This document shows positions 18,090 to 27,288 of a stretch of 64,000 nt of DNA, in pieces. This stretch comes from Mycobacterium sp. ACS4054. GTDB lineage: Bacteria; Actinomycetota; Actinomycetes; Mycobacteriales; Mycobacteriaceae. The notes below the pieces were generated by a model, which was given only the letters and a program-made list of their open reading frames with translations, was not told where the DNA came from and did no database searches. The stretch spans positions 310,001-374,000 of the forward strand of contig NZ_LZHV01000041.1 of assembly GCF_001667275.1 (NCBI RefSeq), given 5' to 3'. Every line of letters starts with the position of its first letter. Positions within the stretch are counted from its first letter, which is position 1. The position numbers and the translations under genes were made by a program.

Positions 18090-20474
18090 TTAAAGGCCCT
18101 TGGGTCGGGTCCCGATCACCCCGCTGGTTGCGAGGCGCGTCAGTTCTTCGTAACTCAGCCCGCACCGTTCGCGCAGTATCTCCTCATTGTGCTCGCCCAA
18201 CCGCGGCGGCGGACGCCGCAGCCACTCGTCCTGACCGGCCAGCCGGGCGAACGGTGGGCAGGGATAGAGGCCCGCGCCCGTGCTCGGGTGGTGCAGGGTC
18301 TCCAAAAACCCCCGATGGCGTAGCTGCGGATTGTCGGTGACCAGCGACGGCGACACCACCGGCGCGGCGGGAACGCCGGCGGCGGCCAGCCGCTCCACCG
18401 TCGACTGAAGGGGTTGGCCTGCAAACCAATCCGCGAGCCGGCGATCGACGTCGTCCGCCCGCTGCCGCCGCCCGGCGACGGTGGCCAGCCCCTCGTCGCA
18501 CCACGAGGGTCGGCCCATCAACTCGACCAGGGCACGCCACTGGGCGTCGTCGCGCACGGTGACGGCGATCCAGTCGTCGTCGCCGGCACACCGGTAGATG
18601 TTCTGGATCGCCTCGCCGTGACCGCGATTGCCCCGGCGGGTCATCGTCGTCCCGAAGACCTCAGCTTCGATCGCCTGAATCGCGGTGGCGTTCAGCACCG
18701 TTTCCAGCATCGGCAGCTCGACCAGCTGGCCCGAACCGGTGCGGTCGGCGAAGGTCAGCGCGGCCAGCACGGCGAACGCGGCGTGCACCCCGGCCAACGG
18801 ATCGCAGGCCCCGCGCGGGGTCACCGGCGGGGCATCCGGCAACCCGGTCACCCAGGCCAGACCGGCGATCTGCTCCATGGTCGGGGCGAACCCGACCCGG
18901 TCCCGCCACGGCCCGCCCAGCCCGAACGCGGGCATCCGGGCAACGACTAGCTTGGGGTTGACGTTCAGCAGCGCCTCGGCGGTCAGGCCGAACTGGTCCA
19001 TCACCCGCGGCGAGAAATTCTCGATCACCACGTCCGCACCGGCGGCCAGCTCGGTGAACAGGCGACGCCCGTCGTCGGAACCCAAATCCAATGTGACGGA
19101 ACGCTTGTTGGTGTTCATCGCGTGGAACACCCAGCCGTATTCCCACCAATCGTCGACATCGGTGCGCATGCCGCCGGAATATCGGATGCCGTCGGGCCGC
19201 TGGATCGACTCCACCTTGACAACGTCGGCACCGAACGCGGCCAGTAGATGGGTGGCCGCGGGACCGGCCCAGAACGCGGTCAGGTCGACGATGCGCACAC
19301 CCGCCAGGGGCAGCCCACGCACGTCCGGGCTCACCTCGGATCCCCTTAGCCACCAAGGATTCTCGTCGTTGTCGGCACCCAGGGCCGGGGCGGCCTGCCG
19401 CGGGGCGGGCGCGCACGCCGACATCAGCCACGGCGGCCGGGGCTGGTGGAAGCCGGCGGGATTGGCGATGAACACCCCCCGCTGCGTCACGTACTCCAAC
19501 TGGCGGATCGTGGAGCCGTTGCCCAGCGCCGCGATGGGCAACCGGAACAATTGGCCGAGCTCGACGACCTCCTCGACCGTCCGCTCGGCCAGCCACGGGC
19601 CGATCTGTTCGCGGATCATGTCGCGATAGGCCCACCGGCCGATCTGGAAGCGCAGCTGCTCGATCTCCTCCAGTTGCGGGCACTCGACCATCGCGCAGAA
19701 GTCCAGCCACTGCTGGCCGGTGACCATGGTGATCCCGACGTAGCCGTCTTTGGCGGGCTCGATCGATGGCACCTCGAGCGTGCGACGGACCGGGGGAACG
19801 CGCAGCAGCTGGGAGTGCAGCCATTCGCTGCTCTGCATCGCGGTCAACGCCTCCAGCATGGACAGATCGAGGTGCTCGCCGGGGCCGCCACGCTCCACCC
19901 GACGGCGCAGGGCCAGTACGCCGAAAGCCGCGTACACGCCGCCCATGTACTCCCCCAGGTCGCCGCCGATGGAGATGGGCGGCCCGGCGGGATCGCCACG
20001 GAAGCCCGGCGAGCCCGCCCACGCTTGCAGGGTGAATTCGCTGGCGGCCCGCTCCGCATAGGGGCCCGTCCACCCGAAGTCGGAGATCGTGACGACGATC
20101 GCGTGCGGCGAGGCGGCCAGCAGCCGCTGCGGGTCGACGCCCAGCGCCGCGGCCCGCGCCCGGCCCGCGGTGACCACGACGACGTCCGCGCCGGCCAGTT
20201 CGTCCGAGAACCGCTGCGTGTCGGGCGGGTACGTCATGCTGCGCTTGCCGGCGTTGAGGTAGGCGAAAAACGGCGAGCTCTGCCCGTCCGGCACCGTCGA
20301 TTGCGTCGCGGAGTACCGGCGGAGCCAATCTCCTTGCGCCGGTTCGATTTTGCGCACCTGCGCGCCGGCGTCGGCCAGTAGCTTCCCGCAGTAGCTGCCG
20401 GCTATCCGGTCACTGATCTCGATGACACGCAGGTCATGCAGCGGTGCCGGGTGGCTGTCGGACCGCTCGCTCAC
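18090..20474 (-). CDS. Tandem-fused family III CoA-transferase (CaiB/BaiF), double length
   Basis: 794 residues, GTG start with GGAGGG. Family III transferases are normally about 400 residues; here two copies are fused. Domain 1 (about 10-380) has LRVIEISDRIAGSYCGKLLA and GGDLGEYMGGVYAAFGVLAL. Domain 2 (about 395-790) has VRIVDLTAFWAGPAATHLLA, MNTNKRSVTLDL and ACDPLAGVHAAFAVLAAL. Both keep an Asp where formyl-CoA transferase uses its catalytic Asp. Such enzymes move CoA between carboxylic acids without ATP. Divergent from the GntR gene, with a palindrome between; the ferredoxin follows in the same transcript. Confidence 0.9.
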   Translation of the reverse strand: MSERSDSHPAPLHDLRVIEISDRIAGSYCGKLLADAGAQVRKIEPAQGDWLRRYSATQSTVPDGQSSPFFAYLNAGKRSMTYPPDTQRFSDELAGADVVVVTAGRARAAALGVDPQRLLAASPHAIVVTISDFGWTGPYAERAASEFTLQAWAGSPGFRGDPAGPPISIGGDLGEYMGGVYAAFGVLALRRRVERGGPGEHLDLSMLEALTAMQSSEWLHSQLLRVPPVRRTLEVPSIEPAKDGYVGITMVTGQQWLDFCAMVECPQLEEIEQLRFQIGRWAYRDMIREQIGPWLAERTVEEVVELGQLFRLPIAALGNGSTIRQLEYVTQRGVFIANPAGFHQPRPPWLMSACAPAPRQAAPALGADNDENPWWLRGSEVSPDVRGLPLAGVRIVDLTAFWAGPAATHLLAAFGADVVKVESIQRPDGIRYSGGMRTDVDDWWEYGWVFHAMNTNKRSVTLDLGSDDGRRLFTELAAGADVVIENFSPRVMDQFGLTAEALLNVNPKLVVARMPAFGLGGPWRDRVGFAPTMEQIAGLAWVTGLPDAPPVTPRGACDPLAGVHAAFAVLAALTFADRTGSGQLVELPMLETVLNATAIQAIEAEVFGTTMTRRGNRGHGEAIQNIYRCAGDDDWIAVTVRDDAQWRALVELMGRPSWCDEGLATVAGRRQRADDVDRRLADWFAGQPLQSTVERLAAAGVPAAPVVSPSLVTDNPQLRHRGFLETLHHPSTGAGLYPCPPFARLAGQDEWLRRPPPRLGEHNEEILRERCGLSYEELTRLATSGVIGTRPKGL

Positions 20475-20509
20475 TTACACCGCCCTCCCGACCGGCACGC
20501 GATCGAAGA

Positions 20510-20540
20510 AGCTATTTATACCATTACTGCTAAAATAGCT
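20510..20540. promoter_or_regulatory. Palindromic operator between CoA-transferase and GntR genes
   Basis: AGCTATTT (20510-20517), 15 bp, AAATAGCT (20533-20540): perfect 8-bp arms in the shared divergent promoter. The minus-strand half reads GCTATTTTAGCA, matching the element at four other promoters. The position suggests autoregulation by the GntR protein and control of the CoA-transferase gene. Confidence 0.65.
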
Positions 20541-20570
20541 AAGCCAGCGAGTTGTTTTTTCGAGGATCGG

Positions 20571-21392
20571 ATGACCGCCTTGGGAATTGGGCACGACGCC
20601 CGTCGCCGATTGTCGGCGCCGCGGATCGCCGAAATCGTAGCCGACGAGCTGCGCCGCCAGATCATCAACGGCGAGCTCGCCGACGGCGACCTGTTGCCGC
20701 GCCAAGAGGTGCTCGTCGAACAGTTCAACGTGAGCCTGGTTTCCCTGCGCGAAGCGCTGCGGATCCTGGAAACCGAGGGGCTGGTTTCGGTCCGGCGGGG
20801 TAACCGCGGGGGCGCCGTCGTGCACGCCCCGGCGAAGACCAGCGCCGCGTACATGCTCGGGCTGCTGCTGCAAAGCGAGTCCGTCGCGGTCGCCGACCTC
20901 GGCATGGCGTTGCAGGAACTCGAGCCCGCGTGCGCCGCGCTGGCCGCGCGCCGCCCCGACCGGGCCGACACCCTGGTCCCCGAGCTCAACCGCGTCAACG
21001 AGTCCATGGCCGACAACATCGAGGACGGCGGCCTGTTCACCGAAATCGGCCGCGAATTCCACGATCTCGTGGTTCGCGGCTGCGGCAACCACACTATCAT
21101 CGCGGTGGTCGGCAGCCTGGAAACGCTGTGGACCAGCCACGAACAACAGTGGGCGGACGAGAGCGCGGCGCGCGGCACCTACCCGTCGCTGGCTCAACGC
21201 CGCGCGGTGCTCAGCACGCACGTCAAGCTGACCGAGACCATCGCGGAGGGCGACGTGGACCGGGCGCGCCGCATCGCGGGTCGTCATCTCGCCGACACCC
21301 AGACCTATGTGCTCTCCGGCCGGCACGATCAACGAATTCACGCGCTGTCGCCGCAGGCGCTGTCGCGGACGCGGGACTTCCGCCAACCCTAA
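20571..21392 (+). CDS. GntR-family (FadR/FCD-type) transcriptional regulator
   Basis: 273 residues; GAGG precedes the ATG. N-terminal winged helix (about 15-85: APRIAEIVADELRRQIINGE, SLVSLREALRILETEGLVSV), then an all-helical FCD-type effector domain to about 250 with His/Asp residues that in the family bind metal and acid ligands (EIGREFHDLVVRGCGN, TLWTSHEQQW). FadR-type members usually sense acyl-CoAs or carboxylic acids. Divergent from the CoA-transferase gene and 11 bp upstream of the SDR gene. It is the best candidate to bind the AT-rich palindromes of this region. Confidence 0.88.
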   Translation: MTALGIGHDARRRLSAPRIAEIVADELRRQIINGELADGDLLPRQEVLVEQFNVSLVSLREALRILETEGLVSVRRGNRGGAVVHAPAKTSAAYMLGLLLQSESVAVADLGMALQELEPACAALAARRPDRADTLVPELNRVNESMADNIEDGGLFTEIGREFHDLVVRGCGNHTIIAVVGSLETLWTSHEQQWADESAARGTYPSLAQRRAVLSTHVKLTETIAEGDVDRARRIAGRHLADTQTYVLSGRHDQRIHALSPQALSRTRDFRQP

Positions 21393-21402
21393 AGAGGCAG
21401 CC

Positions 21403-22122
21403 TTGAGAACCGCATTGGTCACCGGCGGCAGCGGCGGGATCGGCAAGGGGTGCGCTCGCAAGCTGGTGGAGCTGGGCTACGACGTGGTGCTGGCGGCGCG
21501 CCGCGAGGCCCCGTTGCGGGCGGCCGCCGCGGAGATCGGCGCGCGCCACATCGTGGCCGATGCATCGGACCCGGCCGGATTTGCCGCTGCCACAAGCGTA
21601 TTGGAGCGGATCGACCTCCTCGTGCACGCCGCCGGCACGCTGGGCGGAACGTACGCCCGCAAGCAGACGTTCGAGCAGTGGCGGACCATCCTCTCGGCCA
21701 ACCTGGATTCCTGCTTCGTGGTGACCGCCGCCGCGCTGCCACGGATGCGGGCGGGCTCGCGGTTCGTGTTCGTCTCGTCGTCGGCGGCGCACGAGCCGAT
21801 GATGGCCCGGACCGCCTACTCGGCGTCGAAGGCCGGCATGAACGCGTTCGCCCGCGCCCTGGCGGCCGAAGTCGACCGCGACGGCATCGCCGTGCACATC
21901 GTCACGCCGGGCCCGGTGGAAACCGAGATGCTGCAGGACGTTCCCTTCGAGATGCACGCGATCCAGGTGTCCGACGTCGCCGAGGCCGTCGCGTGGCTGG
22001 ACACCGTCGACCCGTCGGTCGACCTGCCGGAGATCCGGCTCAGCGCGGTGCCGCGCGGGCCGTTCGCCCGGCCGCCCGTCGTGCCTACGGAAGCCCGGCG
22101 CCGGCGGCAGCAAACGCCTTGA
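21403..22122 (+). CDS. Short-chain dehydrogenase/reductase
   Basis: 239 residues from a TTG with AGAGG in front, directly downstream of the GntR gene. NAD(P)-binding TGGSGGIGKG, NxAG-equivalent HAAGTLGG, and catalytic S-Y-x3-K in VSSSAAHE ... AYSASKAG. Classical SDR oxidoreductase acting on an alcohol/ketone. Its 3' end overlaps the convergent LLM oxidoreductase gene by 38 bp, which is unusual in extent but both frames look genuine. Confidence 0.87.
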   Translation: MRTALVTGGSGGIGKGCARKLVELGYDVVLAARREAPLRAAAAEIGARHIVADASDPAGFAAATSVLERIDLLVHAAGTLGGTYARKQTFEQWRTILSANLDSCFVVTAAALPRMRAGSRFVFVSSSAAHEPMMARTAYSASKAGMNAFARALAAEVDRDGIAVHIVTPGPVETEMLQDVPFEMHAIQVSDVAEAVAWLDTVDPSVDLPEIRLSAVPRGPFARPPVVPTEARRRRQQTP

Positions 22123-22957
22123 TCACCGTTTCGCCGAACTCGTGCAGGGAATCGGGAACCGCGAAGTCGGCGAACCACACATAGAACCGCTCCACCCGCT
22201 GGGCGGCCAGCCCGGCGAAGTGAGCGATCAGCTCGTCGGCGTCGCCGCACACCAGCCCGGACCCCAGGTTGCCGAACCGGCGCGTGCTCACTTCGCGCAC
22301 CTTGTCCGGATCGCCGCCCACCCGCACGAACCCCACCATCTGCTGAATTGAGACCCGGGCCGTCCCCGCGGCGGGAACCAGCGTGGACAGCTTGTCGAGG
22401 TGGTTCGCCGGTAGGTTCCACCAATCCGCGTATGTGCGAACGAGTTTCATCATCCGGGGCCCGGTGCCGCCCAGGACGAGCGGGATCGGATGAGACCTGC
22501 GGGGGGCCTGCGCGGCCGGGCCGGCCTGCGGATCGTCACCCCAGTACCGCCGCAGCAGCGCCAGGTGCCGCTCCAGCTGCTCGACCCTGGCCACCGCATC
22601 CCGCTGGCCGACATCGAATCGGGCGAACTCCGCGGGCCAGGACCCCGCGCCGAGGCCCAGATCGAATCTGCCGTTCGACGCCTCCGACAGGGTGACGGCT
22701 TGTTTGGCCAACACGGCGGGGTGCCGAAACGCGTCGCACAGCACCAGGTGGCCGATGCGCAGCCGTTCGGTCTTGGCCGCCACCCAGCTGGCGACGCCCA
22801 TTGCCTCCCAGATGCTTTCGTCGGGCAGGCCCGGCGCCTCGAGGTGATCGATGAACGCCATGCCGTCGAAGCCGCTGGCCTCGGCGTGACGTGCCCGCTC
22901 CGCGATGTCGGCCACCGACAGCCGCACCTGCGGCAGGAACAAATACCACTCGACCAT
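22085..22957 (-). CDS. LLM-class (F420-type) flavin-dependent oxidoreductase
   Basis: 290 residues; AGGTGG upstream of the ATG. Luciferase-like TIM barrel: LPQVRLSVADIAERARHAEA, FDGMAFIDHLEAPG, RLRIGHLVLCDAFRHPAVLAKQ (in pieces), FDLGLGAGSWPAEF and PLVLGGTGPRMM are typical of mycobacterial F420-dependent LLM proteins. The reaction is unknown. Divergent from the acyl-CoA dehydrogenase operon across 77 bp that hold an AT-rich element. Confidence 0.85.
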   Translation of the reverse strand: MVEWYLFLPQVRLSVADIAERARHAEASGFDGMAFIDHLEAPGLPDESIWEAMGVASWVAAKTERLRIGHLVLCDAFRHPAVLAKQAVTLSEASNGRFDLGLGAGSWPAEFARFDVGQRDAVARVEQLERHLALLRRYWGDDPQAGPAAQAPRRSHPIPLVLGGTGPRMMKLVRTYADWWNLPANHLDKLSTLVPAAGTARVSIQQMVGFVRVGGDPDKVREVSTRRFGNLGSGLVCGDADELIAHFAGLAAQRVERFYVWFADFAVPDSLHEFGETVIKAFAAAGAGLP

Positions 22958-23000
22958 GCGCCCACCTAATGCGTGTTCCCGTGCGATTGCGAACCGGGCC

Positions 23001-23029
23001 GCTAGTTTACTATTTTTATTATGTTAGGG
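23001..23029. promoter_or_regulatory. AT-rich promoter/operator element upstream of FadE operon
   Basis: An AT block from GCTAGTTTAC at 23001 to ATTATGTTAGGG at 23018-23029, in the LLM/FadE divergent gap. The latter 12-mer fits the CTAT-TAGC family found at four other promoters. TATGTT (23020-23025) could be the -10, with the FadE ATG at 23035 nearly leaderless, although AGGGG also precedes that ATG. Confidence 0.5.
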
Positions 23030-23034
23030 GTCTT

Positions 23035-24099
23035 ATGGATGTCGGACTGAGTTCGGAGCAGCTGTCGCTGCGCGACAACGTGCGCGACATCCTCCGCGCG
23101 GAGTGCCCGCCCGACTCCGCTCGCCAGGCGATGACGGATCTGGAGCGCTGGCGCACGCTGTGGAAGACGGTGGTGGACCTCGGCTGGACGGAACTGGCGG
23201 CGCCCGGGGCCGGCGACTACGGACCGGTCGAGCTCGCCGTGGTGCTCGAGGAATGCGGCGCCGCGATCGCGCCGATTCCGCTGCTGAGCAGCGTCGGCCT
23301 GGCCGCCGGCGCGTTGCGGGGCGCCGGCCTCGACGCGGTTCTCGACGACATCGCGGGCGGTGTCGTCGCCACCCTGGCCGTGCACTCCCGGGGATCCCGG
23401 CTGCCCGGTGCGCCGATGACGCTGCGCGGCGGCCGCCTGCGCGGGCGAGCGGTCGCGGTCCCCAACCTGTCCCGTTCTGAACTGCTGGTGACCCTGGCGC
23501 ACTCCGATGACGGCACCGTGGTTGCGGTCGCCCGCTGCGGCGCGGGGGTGACCGTGGTCGCGGGGGAATCGACCGACCCCGCGCAGCCGCTGGCGGACGT
23601 CGAGGTCGACGCCGAGCCGCTGGCCACCGCGCCCGTCGACATCGAAAAGGCGTTGACGGCGCCCATGGTCGCCGCGGCCGCCGACCTGGTCGGCACGGCG
23701 AGCGCCGCCCTGCATCGCGCCGTCGAACACGCGAAGACGCGCCGCCAGTTCGGCACACCGATCGGCGCGTTCCAGGGAATCAAGCACGCGCTCGCCGACA
23801 ACTACGTCGGACTGGAGCGCGCCCGCAGCCTCACCTACGCAGCCGCCGCCCGCCTCGGCGACCCGGCCACACACCCCGCGGATGCCTGGACCGCCGCGGC
23901 GCTGGCCAAGGCGGCGGCCGGTGATGCGGCCGGCAATTGCGCGCGAACCGCGGTCCAGGTGCACGGCGCGCTCGGGCAGACCTGGGAGCACGACGCCCAC
24001 CTCTACGTCCGGCACGCCTGGCAGGCCGCCGCCATGCTGGGCGACAGCCGCGCGCTCTATCACGAGGTGGGCCGCCGCTTCGCGGGAGGCGCGGCATGA
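23035..24099 (+). CDS. Acyl-CoA dehydrogenase, beta-like subunit (FadE type)
   Basis: 354 residues; first gene of a five-gene operon with ATGA/GTGA overlaps. Family features: AKTRRQFGTPIGAFQGIKH and QVHGALGQTWEHDAHLYVRH. Shorter than the usual 380-400, with a weak middle domain, like the second subunits of the alpha2beta2 acyl-CoA dehydrogenases of mycobacterial sterol catabolism. It probably pairs with the next gene. FAD enzyme that introduces a 2,3-double bond into a CoA ester. Confidence 0.86.
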   Translation: MDVGLSSEQLSLRDNVRDILRAECPPDSARQAMTDLERWRTLWKTVVDLGWTELAAPGAGDYGPVELAVVLEECGAAIAPIPLLSSVGLAAGALRGAGLDAVLDDIAGGVVATLAVHSRGSRLPGAPMTLRGGRLRGRAVAVPNLSRSELLVTLAHSDDGTVVAVARCGAGVTVVAGESTDPAQPLADVEVDAEPLATAPVDIEKALTAPMVAAAADLVGTASAALHRAVEHAKTRRQFGTPIGAFQGIKHALADNYVGLERARSLTYAAAARLGDPATHPADAWTAAALAKAAAGDAAGNCARTAVQVHGALGQTWEHDAHLYVRHAWQAAAMLGDSRALYHEVGRRFAGGAA

Positions 24100-25202
24100 C
24101 CGCGCCTGTATCGATAGTCGACGAATTCGGCGCGTGGCTGACGGACTTTCTGCCGAGGGACTATTACGACAACTATCGCGACTACCGCTGGGACCTGAAG
24201 CTGCGGCGCGATTACCAGCGGGCGGCCTTCGAGGCCGGCTGGCTACAACCGACCTGGACTCGCGAACACGGCGGCCGGTCGCTGGGCCTGCGCGACGCCA
24301 TGGAGGTGCGGCTCGAGGCGGCGATGCGGTCCGCCCCCAAGCTGCCCAACATCGCCGGCCCCAACGTCGCCGCACCCGGCATCCGCCAGTTCGGCACGCC
24401 GGCCCAGGTCGACCGCCTCCTGGTGCCGCTGCTGCGCGGTGACGAATGGTGGGCGCTGGGCATGTCCGAGCCGGAAGCCGGTTCGGATTTCGCCGGCCTG
24501 CGCACGCGCGCCGAACGCCACGGGGACAGCTTCTGCGTCAACGGGCACAAGATCTGGACCACCCAAGCCCACGAGTCGCGATGGTGCACGCTGTACGCCC
24601 GGACCGACCCGGCGGCGCCGAAACACCGTGGCATTTCGTGCCTCATCCTCGACTTGCACTCGCCCGGGGTGCGCATCGAGCCCATCCGGATGGCCTCGAT
24701 CTCCGACGAGACTTTCTGCGAGGTCTTTCTCGACGACGTCGAGGTGCCCGCGGAAAACCTGCTCGGACCCCTGCACGGTGGGTGGAACGTCGCCTTGTCG
24801 TCGCTGCACCACGAACGCCAGATGATCTGGATCATGAACTGGGTCGAAATCAAGCGCGGGCTGGATGCGGTGCGCGGGGCGCAGCCGACCGCCGACATCT
24901 GCACGGAGCTCGGCTCGCTGCTCGCGGACGCCGAAGCGTTGCGGGCCACCGGCTACCGCGCCATGGGCAACGAGCTGGCCGGACGGCCGAGCCCGGAGGC
25001 CGACACCATGAAGCTGCTGGGATCGGTTACCTTGCAGCGCGTTTGGGAGCTGGCCGCCGTCGCCGAGGGGACGCAGTCGCTCTGCGATCCGGATCTGCTC
25101 TTCGAACGCCAGGACGCGCTGGCCGCGACCATCTACGGCGGAACATCGGAGGTCCAGCGCAACATCATCGCCGAGCGGCTGCTCGGGCTGCCGAAGGGAT
25201 GA
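24096..25202 (+). CDS. Acyl-CoA dehydrogenase, alpha-like subunit (FadE type)
   Basis: 368 residues; the ATG overlaps the previous TGA (ATGA). Carries the strong middle-domain FAD/substrate motif GMSEPEAGSDFAGLRTRAE and NGHKIWTTQAH, FCEVFLDDVEVPAENLLGP, and C-terminal TIYGGTSEVQRNIIAERLLG. This complete FadE pattern contrasts with the flanking beta-like gene, so the two likely form a heterotetramer. The short-chain-type Glu before GT is Gly here, as in FadE proteins that place the catalytic base elsewhere. Confidence 0.89.
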   Translation: MTAPVSIVDEFGAWLTDFLPRDYYDNYRDYRWDLKLRRDYQRAAFEAGWLQPTWTREHGGRSLGLRDAMEVRLEAAMRSAPKLPNIAGPNVAAPGIRQFGTPAQVDRLLVPLLRGDEWWALGMSEPEAGSDFAGLRTRAERHGDSFCVNGHKIWTTQAHESRWCTLYARTDPAAPKHRGISCLILDLHSPGVRIEPIRMASISDETFCEVFLDDVEVPAENLLGPLHGGWNVALSSLHHERQMIWIMNWVEIKRGLDAVRGAQPTADICTELGSLLADAEALRATGYRAMGNELAGRPSPEADTMKLLGSVTLQRVWELAAVAEGTQSLCDPDLLFERQDALAATIYGGTSEVQRNIIAERLLGLPKG

Positions 25203-26356
25203 CGACGATGGATTACGACCTCGGCGACGACGCCGCTCAACTGCGAAAGCACCTGCGCGAGCTGGTTTCCAACAACATCCCCGCCGACTTCCTCGGCGCC
25301 TGCACCGAGAACCCGCGCGACCTGGCCACCACCGAGACGTTCTGCAAACTGCTGGCGGCCGAGGGCCTGCTGGCGTTGGCCTGGCCGAAAGAGCATGGCG
25401 GCGGCGGCGGTTCGGTCTGGCAGCAGACCGTGCTGCGCGAGGAGATGTGGGCCCAGCACGAGCCCCGCGGCCCGCAGTACATGGGAATCAACTGGGTGGG
25501 TCCGGCCCTGATGCGTTACGGAACGGCCGAACAGAAGGCCAAGCACCTGGCCGCCATCGCCGCCGGCGACGTGATCTGGTGCCAGGGCTTCTCCGAGCCG
25601 GAGGCCGGTACCGACCTGGCCTCGCTGCGCACGCGTGCCGTCCCGGATGGGGACGGTTGGCGCATCACCGGCCAGAAGGTATGGACGTCGTACGCTTTGA
25701 TGGCGTCGTGGTGCGTGCTGGCGGCGTGCACCGATCCCGAGGCGCCAAAACCCAAGCGCCTCACGCTCTTTCTGATCCCGATGGACCGCCCCGGCTTCAC
25801 CGTCCGACCCATCGGGTCGATGCTGGGACCGCATCACCTCAACGAGATGTTCCTCGACGACGTGCAGGCGTTCCCCGGCGACGTTCTCGGCGAGGTCGGC
25901 GACGGCTGGCGCGTCATGCGCGAGGCGCTGGCCTTCGAGCGGGTCGGCATCGCCCGCTACGCGCGTTGCGAATCCCTGCTCGACCGAATGAGCACCGCGC
26001 TCGGTGACGACTGGGGCGCGCTGCCGGAATCGCTGCGCTCCCGGTGGGTGCGGGCGCTCGTCGATCTGCGGGTGGCCCGGCTGCTGGCGTATCGCGCGGT
26101 GTCGTTGCAGGACGACCCCGCGGCCGGCGCGGCGGCCCGCGCCGCCCGCATCGCCACCACGACCTGCGACCAGCAGGTCGCCGAACTACTTTTCGACGTG
26201 CTGGGCCCGGTCGCGTTGGACAGCGGCGCCGGTGCCGCACTGCACGGGGCGATCGAAGACCATTGGCGTTACGCACAGGCGGCCACCGTGGCATCGGGCA
26301 CCATCGAGGTGCAGAAGATGCTGGTGGCCCGGGACGTGTTGGGAGAACACCGGTGA
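25199..26356 (+). CDS. Acyl-CoA dehydrogenase, alpha-like subunit (FadE type)
   Basis: 385 residues from the ATG at 25199 overlapping the previous stop (an ATG at 25208 is also possible). Motifs: LAWPKEHGGGGGS, CQGFSEPEAGTDLASLRTRA, ITGQKVWTSYA, EMFLDDVQAFPGDVLGEVG, and VASGTIEVQKMLVARDVLG at the end. A second complete FadE in the same operon, followed by a second short beta-like gene, so the operon encodes two alpha/beta pairs. Confidence 0.89.
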   Translation: MTTMDYDLGDDAAQLRKHLRELVSNNIPADFLGACTENPRDLATTETFCKLLAAEGLLALAWPKEHGGGGGSVWQQTVLREEMWAQHEPRGPQYMGINWVGPALMRYGTAEQKAKHLAAIAAGDVIWCQGFSEPEAGTDLASLRTRAVPDGDGWRITGQKVWTSYALMASWCVLAACTDPEAPKPKRLTLFLIPMDRPGFTVRPIGSMLGPHHLNEMFLDDVQAFPGDVLGEVGDGWRVMREALAFERVGIARYARCESLLDRMSTALGDDWGALPESLRSRWVRALVDLRVARLLAYRAVSLQDDPAAGAAARAARIATTTCDQQVAELLFDVLGPVALDSGAGAALHGAIEDHWRYAQAATVASGTIEVQKMLVARDVLGEHR

Positions 26357-27288
26357 AAACCGATCTGCCACAAGACATCAGCGACTTCGCCGCCGTCGCG
26401 GCCAAGCGGCTCACCCGGCTGGGCGGCCCGCAGGCGGCGTTGCGCGCCGAAACGGACGACGGTGTCCGGGACGCCGCCCGCGCGGCCCTGACCGAGGTCG
26501 GCGCCTTCGAGCTCGATGTCCGGTCGGCGCCCGACGACCTGCTCGCGGCGGCCGTGTTGTGCCGCGCGGCCGGGGCGACTGTGTTGCCCTATCCCCTCGT
26601 CGAGGAGTTGCTCTCGATCGACGGCGCGCGGCTCGCCCTGGTCAACCCCGAGGCGCCGCGCATCGACCACGGCGACCTGCCCGGCGACTGGGTGGCCGCT
26701 GACTTGGACGGCAACCGGTACCGCCCCCGGGCCGCGTCACGCACCGACGCCAAACTGGGCCCGTTCCTGGTGCCCGCTTCCCTCGACGCACCTGATGGCA
26801 CGATTCCGGCCGACGACGTTAACCTTCATCTCGTGCTGGGATCATGGCGGATTCTGGGATCGGTGCAGCAGGCGCTGCAGATCGTCACCGATCACGTGCG
26901 CTCCCGCATCCAGTTCGGCAAGCCGCTGGCGGACTTCCAGGCCGTCAGGTTCGCCGTGGCCGAGGCCGCCGTCGCCGTGCGCGGACTGCACGAGTTGGCG
27001 AAATACACCATCTGCCGCCCGGAATCGCTGCCGACGCAGGTTCGCTCCTCGGACGCGCTGGTTCTGCGGCTCAAGGCATCCGACACCGCCCGGCAGGTGT
27101 TGCGCACGTCCCATCAATTGCTCGGCGCGCTGGGCTTCTGCGATGAGTCCGACGTGAGCGTGCTCGACCGGCACACCCAACCGCTGATCCGCTTGCCGCT
27201 GGGTGCCGAGGGGCTGGCGTTGCGGCTCATCCCGGGCGTCCCGGACGGCTCCCTGGAGACGCTGTTCAGCGGGCCGGTATCGGCGTGA
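26353..27288 (+). CDS. Acyl-CoA dehydrogenase, short beta-like subunit (FadE type)
   Basis: 311 residues, GTG start overlapping the previous TGA (GTGA). Only the C-terminal helical domain is well conserved (ALQIVTDHVRSRIQFGKPLA, DFQAVRFAVAEAAVAVRGL, SHQLLGALGFCDE). The N-terminal and middle domains are reduced and no EPxAGSD motif is visible, so it is unlikely to act alone. Probable partner of the preceding FadE. Confidence 0.82.
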   Translation: MKTDLPQDISDFAAVAAKRLTRLGGPQAALRAETDDGVRDAARAALTEVGAFELDVRSAPDDLLAAAVLCRAAGATVLPYPLVEELLSIDGARLALVNPEAPRIDHGDLPGDWVAADLDGNRYRPRAASRTDAKLGPFLVPASLDAPDGTIPADDVNLHLVLGSWRILGSVQQALQIVTDHVRSRIQFGKPLADFQAVRFAVAEAAVAVRGLHELAKYTICRPESLPTQVRSSDALVLRLKASDTARQVLRTSHQLLGALGFCDESDVSVLDRHTQPLIRLPLGAEGLALRLIPGVPDGSLETLFSGPVSA

